Made by a program: the position numbers and the translations under genes. A DNA stretch of 64,000 bases from Micromonospora pisi (GTDB lineage Bacteria; Actinomycetota; Actinomycetes; Mycobacteriales; Micromonosporaceae): NCBI RefSeq assembly GCF_003633685.1, contig NZ_RBKT01000001.1:4278001-4342000 (forward strand), written 5' to 3'. The notes beneath the pieces are model-generated. The model was given only the letters and a program-made list of their open reading frames with translations, did no database searches and had not been told where the DNA came from. Positions 17,203 to 25,623 of this stretch are shown here, piece after piece. Positions within the stretch are counted from its first letter, which is position 1. Each line of letters starts with the position of its first letter.

Positions 17203-17748
17203 TCATCCGGGCAGCCGCCGCAAGCTCAGCGCGGACTTCGCGGCGATTCTCGTACCCCGTTGGGCCCCTCGTACGGTACGTCGTACCGACCGGCGGCCGT
17301 CGCCGAGCGCGTGTCCGGCGCGCCACCGCAACCCCGGTCGACCCTCGGTGTCCACGGCGGCGAGCAGCAGGCCGCCGAGCAGGCCCAGGTTTCGCATCAG
17401 GTCGATGCGCTGTTGCCGGCGTTGCGCCGGATCGTTCTCGGCCCAGTACGGGTGCCCGGCGAGCGTGGTCGGCACCAGTGTGCCGGCGAGCACCAGCGCG
17501 GCCGGCCGGGCGAGGACCCCGGTGGCGAGCATCAGCCCGCCGACGAGCTGGACCGCGCCGTTGATCCGGACCAGCGACGCGGGGTCGGTCGGTATTCGCG
17601 AATTGATCCGGGTCAGCGTGGGTGCCACCCGGTTCGTCACCCGCTCCGCGCGGACCGCGAACGGCTTGGGGTCCGCTGCGGCCTGGGCGCCGTTGACCAC
17701 GAAGATGCCGCTCAGCAGGGTTCGCGCGACGCTACGTACGGGTCTCAT
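17203..17748 (-). CDS. DoxX family membrane protein
   Basis: 181 residues. DoxX features are the N-terminal RTLLSGIFVVNGAQA helix, a central ASLVRINGAVQLVGGLMLATGVLARPAALVLAGTLVPTTLAGHPYW segment and a third helix LMRNLGLLGGLLLAAVD. A basic C-terminal tail of about 45 residues follows. Family members are small four-helix membrane proteins of uncertain redox or detoxification function. The ATG at 17748 follows AGGA. It is divergent from the GNAT gene across a 161-nt gap. Confidence 0.85.
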   Translation of the reverse strand: MRPVRSVARTLLSGIFVVNGAQAAADPKPFAVRAERVTNRVAPTLTRINSRIPTDPASLVRINGAVQLVGGLMLATGVLARPAALVLAGTLVPTTLAGHPYWAENDPAQRRQQRIDLMRNLGLLGGLLLAAVDTEGRPGLRWRAGHALGDGRRSVRRTVRGAQRGTRIAAKSALSLRRLPG

Positions 17749-17895
17749 GAGACCAGTCCTACCCGCTCGGCGTCCCCTTCACCCCCGCAACCGCCGAACT
17801 GACCGGCGGCCGTCACCCCCGCGCCGTACGCCTGTGACCAGCGTGGATCACGCAACTGCTCGGCCAATGTGATGCAGACCGGGTCCCGCTACCGG

Positions 17896-17912
17896 TAGCG
17901 TCGCCAGGCGTG
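17896..17912 (+). promoter_or_regulatory. Leaderless promoter of the GNAT gene
   Basis: TAGCGT at 17896-17901, eight nt before GTG 17910; no ribosome binding site is present. Confidence 0.5.
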
Positions 17913-18449
17913 ACGACTGTACGGCTGCGACCCGAGGGGACGGCCGACGCCGCGGCGGTCCGCCGGGTGGTGGCCGCTGCCTTCGCGGCCCCGGACCGTC
18001 CGGTGCCGGCGGAGGTCCGGTTGGTCGAGGCGCTGCGGGACAGTGAGGCCTGGCTTCCGGAGTTGTCCATGCTGGCCGAGGTGGATGGCGAGGTGGTCGG
18101 TTACGCGCTGCTCACCCGGGTGGTGGTGCAGCCGGGAGCGGTGCCGGCGCTGGCGCTCGGTCCGGTGGCGGTGCTTCCGAAGCGGCGCGGGGTCGGCTAC
18201 GGCACGGATGTGGTGCAGGCGGCGCTGGGGGCTGCGACCGAGTTGGGCGAGCGACTGGTGGTCGTGCTCGGTGACCCGGCCTACTACTCGCGGTTCGGGT
18301 TCGTGCCGGCCGCCCGGTACGGGTTGACCAGCCCCTGGTCCGGGCTCGGCGCACCATGGCAGGCCCTGGTGCTGCCGCCGTCGGTGAGTGGTGACGGCGC
18401 CGTACCGGCCGGCGAGGTGAACTATCCGATGCCCTGGTCCCGGGTCTGA
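17910..18449 (+). CDS. GNAT family N-acetyltransferase
   Basis: 179 residues. The GNAT acetyl-CoA site is ALGPVAVLPKRRGVGYGTDVVQAAL (QxxGxG/A-type loop RRGVGYG, residues about 90-97). DPAYYSRFGFVPAARYGL follows, as in YhbS-type acetyltransferases, which end with a lid of the form YPMPW. The substrate (small molecule or protein) is unknown. The start is GTG with a TANNNT element upstream. It is convergent to the ATPase gene, with a 31-nt gap. Confidence 0.88.
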   Translation: MTTVRLRPEGTADAAAVRRVVAAAFAAPDRPVPAEVRLVEALRDSEAWLPELSMLAEVDGEVVGYALLTRVVVQPGAVPALALGPVAVLPKRRGVGYGTDVVQAALGAATELGERLVVVLGDPAYYSRFGFVPAARYGLTSPWSGLGAPWQALVLPPSVSGDGAVPAGEVNYPMPWSRV

Positions 18450-18480
18450 CCAGCGTCGGGTGCTCCGCTCGGACGGCCCT

Positions 18481-19740
18481 TCAGGCTGGCTGGGTGCGCA
18501 GGTAGCGTCCGAAGTGCGGCACCGTGAAGGCGACCGTGCCCCGCTCGCCGGAGTAGATCAGCCCCTTCTTGATCAGCGCGTCCCGGGCCGGGGAGAGACT
18601 CGCCGGCTTGCGGCCGAGCGCGCGGGCGATCTCGGCGGTCGGCACCGCCGCGTCCATGTCGTCGCGTTCGACCCCGGTCTCCTCCCCGGCTACCAGGGAG
18701 AGTGTGGCCATCGCCCGCATGTACTCGCGTTCGGCCGGGGTGGCCCGCTCGAACCGGGAGCCGAAGAAGCCGACGGCCAGTTCCGCTTCCGCCTCGGGGG
18801 CGGCGACCCGTACGTCGGCGGCGGTGACCGGCGAGCGCGGCGCGTGGTCCCAGGTCGCCTTCCCGTACGCCTGGACGAAGTAGGGGTATCCGCCGGACTT
18901 CTCGTAGAGCAGGTCGAGCGCCTTCTGCTCGTACTCGACGCTCTCCCGTTCGGCCGGCGCGCAGAGCGCCTGGTCGGCGGCGATCCGGTCGAGCCGGTCG
19001 ATGCGTTGGTAGCGGAAGAGCCGCTCCGAGTAGGACTTGGCTGCCGAGAGCACGGCGGGAAGGTGGGGCAGGCCGGCACCGACCACGATCAGCGGTGCGC
19101 CGAGCTGCGACAACTCGTGGCAGGCGGCACAGAGTGCGGAGACGTCCTCGGGGTTGACGTCCTGCATCTCGTCGATGAAGACGGCGATTCCGGTGCCGAC
19201 GTCGGTGGCGACGCTGGCCGCGTCGGTGAGGAGTTCGACCAGGTCGATCTCGATGTCGCCGGAGTCGGCCCGGCCGCTGGCGGCGGGGACGTCGATCCCG
19301 GGCTGCCAGCGGTCGCGCAGCTTGGTGGCGGCGGCCCCGCGACCGCTGCCGGCGGCGGTGCCGCCCCGCAGGGCGAAGGCTTTGAGTACGCCGAGGAAGC
19401 CGTCGATCCGGTCCGGCGCGCGGTGGTGTGGCGCGAGTTCGCGTACGGCCATGTGCAGGGCGGCGGCGACGGGTCGGCGCAGTGACTGGTCCGGCCTGGC
19501 CTCGATCTTGCCGGTGCCCCAGAGGCGTCCGATGGCCTGTGAGCGCAGGGTGTTGAGCAGGACGGTCTTGCCGACCCCGCGCAGCCCGGTGAGCATCAGG
19601 CTTCGTTCCGGTCGTCCTCTCGCGACGCGTTCGAGGACGATGTCGAACACGTCGAGCTCCCGCCCCCGGCCGGCGAGCTCTGGTGGGCGCTGGCCGGCGC
19701 CGGGGGCGTACGGGTTGCGGACCGGATCCACGCATTGCAC
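18481..19740 (-). CDS. AAA ATPase with C-terminal winged-helix-like region (Orc1/Cdc6-like)
   Basis: 419 residues. The N-terminal ATPase has Walker A LTGLRGVGKTVLLNTL (about 50-65), Walker B IAVFIDEMQD (about 188-197) and a sensor-like APLIVVGAGLP. The helical region is of the KSGGYPYFVQAYGKATWDHA type found in archaeal Orc/Cdc6-like and STAND-like ATPases. The C terminus (about 340-415) reads like a winged helix: PTAEIARALGRKPASLSPARDALIKKGLIYSGERGTVAFTVPHF. It could be a DNA-binding regulator or NTPase switch. The start is GTG 19740 (alternative GTG 19731). Two identical-format palindromes lie just upstream, suggesting strong or autogenous regulation (inference). Confidence 0.8.
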   Translation of the reverse strand: MQCVDPVRNPYAPGAGQRPPELAGRGRELDVFDIVLERVARGRPERSLMLTGLRGVGKTVLLNTLRSQAIGRLWGTGKIEARPDQSLRRPVAAALHMAVRELAPHHRAPDRIDGFLGVLKAFALRGGTAAGSGRGAAATKLRDRWQPGIDVPAASGRADSGDIEIDLVELLTDAASVATDVGTGIAVFIDEMQDVNPEDVSALCAACHELSQLGAPLIVVGAGLPHLPAVLSAAKSYSERLFRYQRIDRLDRIAADQALCAPAERESVEYEQKALDLLYEKSGGYPYFVQAYGKATWDHAPRSPVTAADVRVAAPEAEAELAVGFFGSRFERATPAEREYMRAMATLSLVAGEETGVERDDMDAAVPTAEIARALGRKPASLSPARDALIKKGLIYSGERGTVAFTVPHFGRYLRTQPA

Positions 19741-19752
19741 CGTATCGGCATG

Positions 19753-19770
19753 TCTAGCCAGTGGGCTAGA
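19753..19770. promoter_or_regulatory. Operator-like palindrome TCTAGC-N6-GCTAGA, copy 1
   Basis: A perfect 6-bp-arm palindrome with a 6-nt spacer (7 bp if extended inwards), 13 nt upstream of the ATPase start codon. It would overlap the core promoter on the minus strand. Copy 2 lies 68 bp away. Confidence 0.65.
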
Positions 19771-19808
19771 AATAGGTAGATTCCGCTACGGCGTGTCGTC
19801 TCGTGAAT

Positions 19809-19850
19809 AAACTAGGGCTGTCTAGCGGAATTGCTAGACAGCCCTAGTTT
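19809..19850. terminator. Perfect 18-bp hairpin containing palindrome copy 2
   Basis: An uninterrupted 18-bp inverted repeat with a 6-nt GGAATT loop, starting in AA and ending in TT, directly after the stop of the LppU-like gene (19857, minus strand). It can act as that gene's terminator. Its inner part is again TCTAGC-N6-GCTAGA (19821-19838), identical in format to the site at 19753. Confidence 0.8.
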
Positions 19851-19856
19851 CCACAA

Positions 19857-20900
19857 TCACTGTGACTTCAGGCAGAGTACGAAGTCGAGCACGTCGAGTT
19901 CGCTGTTGAAGAAGTACCACTCGGTGTAGCCCTCGACCTGCGCGCACTTGGTCTTGGCGTCATTCTCGCCGTCGGTGGCACCGTCGAAGCGCCGCAGCAC
20001 CTGGTACGTCTTCGGCCCGCACTGGGTGATCGCCAGCTTCGGCTTGCCGCTCGCGTCGCCCTCGTTCTTCACACACTGGCCCTCCTTGACCAGCCGCGCG
20101 TCGGTCGACGACTCCGGTGCCGGGGTGCCCTGTTCCGGATCCGGGGTCGGCTCGCCCGGCGCACCCTCGCTCGGATCCGCACCGGGCGAGGGCGCCCCGG
20201 CGGCGGGCGTACCACCCGAGTCACCGCTGTCCCTGGTCGCCCACCAGAGTCCGGCACCGCCGACCCCGAGGACCAGCACCACCAGCGTCACCAGGACGGC
20301 CGTCAGCGCCCTGCCCTTGCGAGGTGGCACCGGCGCGGCGGTGGTCCACTCCGGATCCGGGCCCGGCGCCGGATAGCCCGGCGGGTAGCCCTGGCCCGGC
20401 CCGCCCGGGTAGCCCTGGCCCGGCCCGCCCGGGTAAGCGTCTTCGCGGTAACCCTGGTCCCGGTAATCCTGGTCGCGATAGCCCTGATAATCCTGGTGAC
20501 CGCCCGGCGGGACCGAGGTCGGCCTCTCCTGCCACGGCTCCGGCTCGCCACCCCACGGGTCGGCCGGCTGGGCGTACGGATCCCGGGACTGCCGGTACGG
20601 CTCCTGCGGCCGGGACTGCGGGGCACGCGGCTGCTGGTACGGCTCCTGCTGGTACGGCTCGGCCTGCGGCTGCCGGTACGGCTCCTGCGGGTACGCCGGG
20701 GAGGTCGGCTCACCGGACGGCTGCCGGTACGGCTCCGCCTGCGGCCGGCGGTACGGGTCGTCCGGATGCTGCCCCGGCCAGGGGCCCGAGCTCTGCCCGT
20801 GATGGGGACCCTGCTGCTGGCCGGGCCATGGCTCCGGCTGCTCGCCCGGGTACGGCTGCTGGCCGGGGTACGGCCCGCCGGGCGGTCCGTGGTGAGACAT
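19857..20900 (-). CDS. LppU/SCO3897-like membrane protein with Pro/Gln/Tyr-rich N-terminal tail
   Basis: 347 residues. The first 225 are low-complexity, with many EPYRQP/EPYQQ/GQGYPGGP repeats and no hydrophobic stretch. One membrane helix follows (ALTAVLVTLVVLVLGVGGAGLWW), then a Pro/Gly/Ser linker. The C-terminal domain of about 80 residues has four cysteines (EGQCVKNEG, TQCGPKTYQVL, TKCAQVEGYTEWYFF, VLCLKSQ), as in LppU/SCO3897 family proteins. I infer a cytoplasmic disordered tail and an outside disulphide-bonded domain. ATG 20900 follows AGGAGGA at 7 nt, which excludes the longer frame from 21020. Function unknown. Confidence 0.8.
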   Translation of the reverse strand: MSHHGPPGGPYPGQQPYPGEQPEPWPGQQQGPHHGQSSGPWPGQHPDDPYRRPQAEPYRQPSGEPTSPAYPQEPYRQPQAEPYQQEPYQQPRAPQSRPQEPYRQSRDPYAQPADPWGGEPEPWQERPTSVPPGGHQDYQGYRDQDYRDQGYREDAYPGGPGQGYPGGPGQGYPPGYPAPGPDPEWTTAAPVPPRKGRALTAVLVTLVVLVLGVGGAGLWWATRDSGDSGGTPAAGAPSPGADPSEGAPGEPTPDPEQGTPAPESSTDARLVKEGQCVKNEGDASGKPKLAITQCGPKTYQVLRRFDGATDGENDAKTKCAQVEGYTEWYFFNSELDVLDFVLCLKSQ

Positions 20901-21143
20901 GGACTGTCCTCCTGGCACGAGAGAAAGAGGCGGGCCACCCGTACGGGACGGCGATGCTCTGGTCACCGTAGCGTGACCCCCTGATCGGCTCACCTCCCGG
21001 AACCGCGCCAACGTCGACAAGTCCGCCGGCTTTGCCGGATCCGTACCGACCCGTCGGTCTCCGGCGGGGCGCGATTGTCATCCAGCCGACCCGGGACCTT
21101 CACCCGTACGCCGCATGGGGTCGACCGGTGACGATCGCGGCGA

Positions 21144-21160
21144 TAGCATCCGGGCGCATG
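21144..21160 (+). promoter_or_regulatory. Leaderless promoter of the prepilin peptidase gene
   Basis: TAGCAT at 21144-21149, eight nt before ATG 21158, without a ribosome binding site. Confidence 0.55.
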
Positions 21161-21904
21161 TTCGCCGCGCTCACCGCGACCGCCGTCGCGACGGTGCTCG
21201 GAGCGGTGCTCGCGGCGTTCACACCACGACTGGTCCACCGGCTCTCCGTCGAGCCGGGATCGCCACCCCGGTCGGCCTGCGAGCGGTGCACCCGCCCGTT
21301 CCCACACGGCCGGCCCGGCTGGGTACGCCCCGGCGCGCGCTGCCCGGGCTGCGGCGCGCGCCTGGGTCCCCGTACCGGAACGGTCGTGGCTCTCGGCGCC
21401 GCCATCTGCGGCCTGCTCACCGCCGGCCTCACCGGCACCGACGGAATCGACCCGGCGCTGCCGGCGGTGCTCGCGCTCGCCGTGGTCGGCCTACCGCTGG
21501 CCCTTATCGACCTGGCCTGCCTGCGGTTGCCGGACCCGCTGCTGGCGCTCGCGGCGGTAGCCGTACTGCTCGGGCTCGGCGGCGCGACAATCGTCCTCGG
21601 TACGTCCGAACCGCTGCTGCGGGCGCTGCTCGCCGCTCTCGCCAGCGCCGCCGGGTACGTGCTGCTCGCGCTCCTGCCCGGCTCCCGGCTCGGGTTCGGT
21701 GACGTGAAGCTGGCTGCCCTGCTCGGCCTGCCGCTGGGCTGGTTCGGCTGGCCGGTGCTGCTGCTCGGCCTCTTCCTGCCGCACCTGATCAACGGGGTGG
21801 TCGGGTTGGCTCTGCTGGCCACCGGGCGGGTCGGCCGGGGCAGCACGTGGGCCTTCGGACCGGCCCTGCTCGCCGGCGCCCTGTTCGCGCTCCTGCTCGG
21901 CTGA
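21158..21904 (+). CDS. A24-type prepilin peptidase
   Basis: 248 residues, about seven membrane helices. The cytoplasmic loop after helix 1 has two cysteine pairs (CERC and CPGC), as in PilD-type enzymes. The catalytic aspartates are visible in LALIDLACLRLPD and in GFGDVKLAALLG, the GxGD motif. These membrane aspartyl proteases cleave type IV prepilin leaders. No pilin or secretion ATPase gene lies nearby, so substrates are encoded elsewhere. ATG 21158 was preferred over the upstream frame because helix 1 begins directly after it and TAGCAT precedes it. Confidence 0.9.
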   Translation: MFAALTATAVATVLGAVLAAFTPRLVHRLSVEPGSPPRSACERCTRPFPHGRPGWVRPGARCPGCGARLGPRTGTVVALGAAICGLLTAGLTGTDGIDPALPAVLALAVVGLPLALIDLACLRLPDPLLALAAVAVLLGLGGATIVLGTSEPLLRALLAALASAAGYVLLALLPGSRLGFGDVKLAALLGLPLGWFGWPVLLLGLFLPHLINGVVGLALLATGRVGRGSTWAFGPALLAGALFALLLG

Positions 21905-21936
21905 CGGCACCGCCCTGCGGGCCGGCGCAGGCCGGG

Positions 21937-24900
21937 TCAGAGGAGCCGGAGTTGGCGGTCCTTGGGGCGGCGTGGCTCGGCGTCACCGAACCGTTCGAAG
22001 AGTCCGGCGTCGATCGGAGCCAGGAACGGCGTCGGGGCGCACTCGCGTTCCTGACCGTGTCGTACCCGTCGGGCGACGTGACTGAGATAGAGCCGGTCCT
22101 GTGCCCGGGTGAGTCCGACGAAGAACAGGCGCCGCTCCTCGGCCACGTCGTCTTCGGTGGGCGGTCGTCCCGGGAAGCGGAGCGGAAGCAGCCCGTCCTC
22201 GCAACCGACCAGGAACACCACCGGGAATTCCAGCCCCTTGGCGGCGTGCAGGGTGAGCAGGGTGACCGCCTCGGCGCGGGGGTCGAGCGCGTCGACCTCG
22301 GCGCCGGTGGCGAGCTGCGACAGGAACAGCGGCAGATCGTCGCCGCAGCGCTGGGCGAGCGGGGTGAGCAGCTCGACCGCGTTGCGGATCTCCTCCGGGC
22401 CGATCCCACCGGGGGCGTCCAGGGTCGGGGTGGCGAACCGTTCGGCGAGCACCTGACCGGCGAGGCGTACCCGTGCGGCCAGGGAGCCGCCGAGCCCGTC
22501 CGCGTGCCGCAGCTCGCGCGCGATCACCGCCACGCCGGGCCGGTCCCGCAGCCGGTTGTGTGAGCGCTTCTGCACCGGCACCCCGGCCCGGACCAGGGCA
22601 TCCACGATCGGAGCCGCCTGGGCGTCGGTGCGGTAGAGGACGGCGATGTCGGAGAACGAGACGGTGGAGTTGCGACCGTCGATCCGGCCCGAGTCCAACG
22701 ACCGGTGTGACAGCCCGCCGACCAGGTCGTCGACGGTCCGTACGACGAAGTTCGCCTCGTCCGCCACCGACGCGGCCGGATAGCGACCCACCAGCGGCGC
22801 CTCCAGGTCCAACCGGGCCGGGTCCAGCCGCCGCCCCGGGACCAGCGACGTCGGGGCGATGGCCTGCACCGAGGCGGCCAGGATCGGCGCCGAGGAGCGG
22901 TAGTTACGGGTCAGCCGGACCAGCCGGGCGTCGGCGAAGTCCTGCGAGAACCGCAGGAAGTACGCCACGTCCGCGCCCCGGAACGAGTAGATCGCCTGGT
23001 CCGGGTCGCCGATCGCGCAGAGGTTGCCGTCCGGCGGGGCGAGCAGCCGGAGCAGTTCGTACTGCACCGCGTCGACGTCCTGGTACTCGTCGACGAAGAT
23101 CCACCGCCACCGGTCGCGGTACTGCCGGACCAGCTCCGGGTCGTCGCGCAGTACCCGTACCGGCAGGGTCACCAGCTCGTCGAGGTCGACCAGGTCCTGG
23201 CCGCGCAGCAACTTGACGTACGTCGCCTCGTCCTCGCCCGCCTCCGCCCGCGCAGCGGTCCGCTCGGTGTCGTCGGCGATCCGGAAGTCGGCCGGCAGGC
23301 CGGCCGCGGCCGGGTGTTCGCGCAGGATCGCCAGGCCGAGCGAGTGGAACGTGGCGACGGTGATGTCCTCCGCCACCGGGCCGAGCAGCCCGTCCAGCCG
23401 GACCTGCAACTCCTCGGCCGCTCGCCGGGTGAAGGTGATCGCCAGGCAGTGCTCCGGGAAGACGTTCAGCTCCGCGCAGAGGTACGCGATCCGGTGGGTC
23501 AACGTACGGGTCTTGCCGGTTCCTGGACCGGCGACGATGAGCAGCGGTCCGCCCGGCGCGGAGGCGGCCACCCGCTGCATCGCGTCCAACCGGTCGAGCA
23601 GGCCGGTGCCGACCTCCTCCATCCCGGCGAGCATCGGCTCGAAGGGTTCGTGTGGTGACGGCGGCGGGGCGATCGGTGGGGCCGGCGGTGGAACGGCGCG
23701 GGCCGCCCGCCGCTTCGGTTCGGCGGCCTTCGCGGTGGGCTTGGCGCGCGGCTTCGGCGCCGACTCCGCCGTCGGTCGCGCCCGGGGCGTGGGCACGGGT
23801 ACGTCGAAGAGCGCCTCCGGCTGCCCACCCGTACCCGGGCCGCGCAGCTCCTCCGGGGCGAAGAGGCTGATCACGCCGTACTCGCCGTCGAAGCCGGGAA
23901 CCCTACGCACCTCGCCCCGGCGGAGCCGGTCGATCGCCTCGGTGAGCCGCTCCCCGCCCGCCTGCCGCAGGTCGTCCAGGGGTACGGCGGTGAGGATGTC
24001 GAGTTCGGCGCCGAGCGCGGCGACCAGGTTGTTGAGTTGCCCCTCGACCGTCTTCGACTTCGGGCCGACGCCGTTGATCTCGCCCAGGATCTCGGCGAGC
24101 TGGACCAGGTGGGTGACCCGTGGCGCGTTCGCGGGACTGTGCCCCTCCGGCCGGTCGGCGAGGTCCTCGACCCGGCTCAGTACGCCGACGGTCAGCGGTT
24201 TGCCGCACTCCGGGCAGAGGCCGCCAGCCTGCCGGGTGCGTTCGGGCGCCCAGTTGACGCCGCAGAGCCGGTGCCCGTCCGCGTGGTACTTCCCCTCCTC
24301 GGGGAAGAACTCGATCGTGCCGGCGAGCCCGTTCCCGGTGCGCAGCGCCGACCGGATCGCGAAATAGTCCACGTCGGTGGCGAAGACGGTGGCCTCCCGG
24401 GCCAGCGCGGCGGGCGAATGGGCGTCGGAGTTCGACACCAGCCGGTACCGGTCAAGGCTGGACACCCGCCAGTTCATCGCCGGGTCGGAGGAGAGGCCGG
24501 TCTCCACCGCGAAGATGTGCTCGGCGAGGTCGGCGTAGCAGTCCGCGATCGCGTCGAAGCCGGACTTGGAGCCGAGCGCGGAGAACCACGGCGTCCAGAT
24601 GTGCGCCGGCACCAGGTAGCCGTCCGGGCTCGCCTCCAGCACGATCTCCAGCAGGTCGCGTGAGTCGAGTCCGAGGATCGGCCGACCGTCCGAGCCGATG
24701 TTGCCGATCCGGCCGAGCACCGCGTTGAAGCGGGCGACCGCGTCCAGGTCCGGCAGGTAGATCAGGTGGTGCACCTTGCGGGTCCGGTCGTCCCGTTTGT
24801 AGATCGTGGAGATCTCCACGCTGAGCTGGTAACGCACCGGGTTCGCTTCGGCCACGCTGGACAACCGGGGCGGCAGTCGGCGGGCGATGTCCCGTTCGGC

Positions 24901-25182
24901 CTCCGGGCTGAGCCGGTAGAGCCCCGGTTCGGCCGGGCGGAGGGTTTCGCGAAGGTGGTCGTACCACGCGGGGTGGGTGAAGTCCCCGGTGCCGAGCACG
25001 CTGATGCCCTTGCGTTTGGCCCACCAACCGAGGTTGGGCAGGGTCAGGTCGCGACTGCACGCGCGGGAGTATTTCGAGTGGATGTGCAGGTCCGCGACGA
25101 ACGAACCGCCGGCCAAGGCGGAGCCGCCGGAAGGTGCAGCGCTGAACGGAAGCACGCCGCATACTGTCACGAGCCGTCGCAC
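21937..25182 (-). CDS. EndoQ-like PHP nuclease fused to UvrD/Rep helicase
   Basis: 1081 residues in two parts. Residues about 28-430 are a PHP nuclease: DLHIHSKYSRACSRD (D31, H33, H35), GTGDFTHPAWYDHL, AVETGLSSDPAMNWR, SNSDAHSP. The cysteine-containing insert CGVNWAPERT...CPECGKPLTVGVLSRVEDLADR is the pattern seen in endonuclease Q, which nicks 5' of deaminated bases. After a Pro/Ala/Lys-rich linker comes a superfamily 1A helicase from about 535: AGPGTGKT, FVDEYQDVD, GDPDQAIYSFRGA, LTRNYRSS, TLHAAKGLEF and FFVGLTRAQDRLYLS. Inferred role: recognition and unwinding-repair of deaminated DNA. GTG 25182 has no clear ribosome binding site; GTGs at 25170 or 25155 are possible. Confidence 0.93.
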   Translation of the reverse strand: MRRLVTVCGVLPFSAAPSGGSALAGGSFVADLHIHSKYSRACSRDLTLPNLGWWAKRKGISVLGTGDFTHPAWYDHLRETLRPAEPGLYRLSPEAERDIARRLPPRLSSVAEANPVRYQLSVEISTIYKRDDRTRKVHHLIYLPDLDAVARFNAVLGRIGNIGSDGRPILGLDSRDLLEIVLEASPDGYLVPAHIWTPWFSALGSKSGFDAIADCYADLAEHIFAVETGLSSDPAMNWRVSSLDRYRLVSNSDAHSPAALAREATVFATDVDYFAIRSALRTGNGLAGTIEFFPEEGKYHADGHRLCGVNWAPERTRQAGGLCPECGKPLTVGVLSRVEDLADRPEGHSPANAPRVTHLVQLAEILGEINGVGPKSKTVEGQLNNLVAALGAELDILTAVPLDDLRQAGGERLTEAIDRLRRGEVRRVPGFDGEYGVISLFAPEELRGPGTGGQPEALFDVPVPTPRARPTAESAPKPRAKPTAKAAEPKRRAARAVPPPAPPIAPPPSPHEPFEPMLAGMEEVGTGLLDRLDAMQRVAASAPGGPLLIVAGPGTGKTRTLTHRIAYLCAELNVFPEHCLAITFTRRAAEELQVRLDGLLGPVAEDITVATFHSLGLAILREHPAAAGLPADFRIADDTERTAARAEAGEDEATYVKLLRGQDLVDLDELVTLPVRVLRDDPELVRQYRDRWRWIFVDEYQDVDAVQYELLRLLAPPDGNLCAIGDPDQAIYSFRGADVAYFLRFSQDFADARLVRLTRNYRSSAPILAASVQAIAPTSLVPGRRLDPARLDLEAPLVGRYPAASVADEANFVVRTVDDLVGGLSHRSLDSGRIDGRNSTVSFSDIAVLYRTDAQAAPIVDALVRAGVPVQKRSHNRLRDRPGVAVIARELRHADGLGGSLAARVRLAGQVLAERFATPTLDAPGGIGPEEIRNAVELLTPLAQRCGDDLPLFLSQLATGAEVDALDPRAEAVTLLTLHAAKGLEFPVVFLVGCEDGLLPLRFPGRPPTEDDVAEERRLFFVGLTRAQDRLYLSHVARRVRHGQERECAPTPFLAPIDAGLFERFGDAEPRRPKDRQLRLL

Positions 25183-25251
25183 GGGTGCGTGTCGCCACGC
25201 GCGAATGTGATTTCTAGCCGGAACCCCGGCGATGCGCGTCCGGGTATCTCG

Positions 25252-25524
25252 ATGTTCGGGGGATGGGTGTTGTCGGCGGTCCGCGCTCCGCGTCTCGTGG
25301 ACGAACTGGTGACCCTGGGCACCCGTGTGGCCCTGACCGCCGATCCGGCACTCTGGGTGGAGGCGTTGCTGGACCTGCTCACCGTGCTACGGAGGCTGGT
25401 TGAATTGGAGCCGCAGCAGGCGGACCTGCTGGACCGGATCGTCGCTGGTTCACAGATCGCCGTCGAGGACCTCACCCCGCTGGTTGTTCCCGGTGTCGGA
25501 CGTAGCGCGCAGACCACATCGTGA
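25252..25524 (+). CDS. Small hypothetical protein, helical
   Basis: 90 residues, MFGGWVLSAVRAPRLVDELV at the start. Long amphipathic leucine-rich stretches (ALWVEALLDLLTVLRRLVEL, QQADLLDRIVAGSQIAV) have a leucine spacing that suggests helices. No family is recognised. The frame continues upstream into the uvrD antisense, so I start at ATG 25252; a GTG at 25267 follows GGGGGA closely and is an alternative. It is divergent from the EndoQ-UvrD gene and at the left edge of the accessory island. Confidence 0.5.
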   Translation: MFGGWVLSAVRAPRLVDELVTLGTRVALTADPALWVEALLDLLTVLRRLVELEPQQADLLDRIVAGSQIAVEDLTPLVVPGVGRSAQTTS

Positions 25525-25623
25525 AGCCTTCGACGTTGAGGCGCCGAGCGACTCCGACACCAGACCTGTTCTCCTCGCTTTCTTGAAGGCAAGGCAGTTC
25601 TTGATCGGGCCGGGGAGCCTCTT

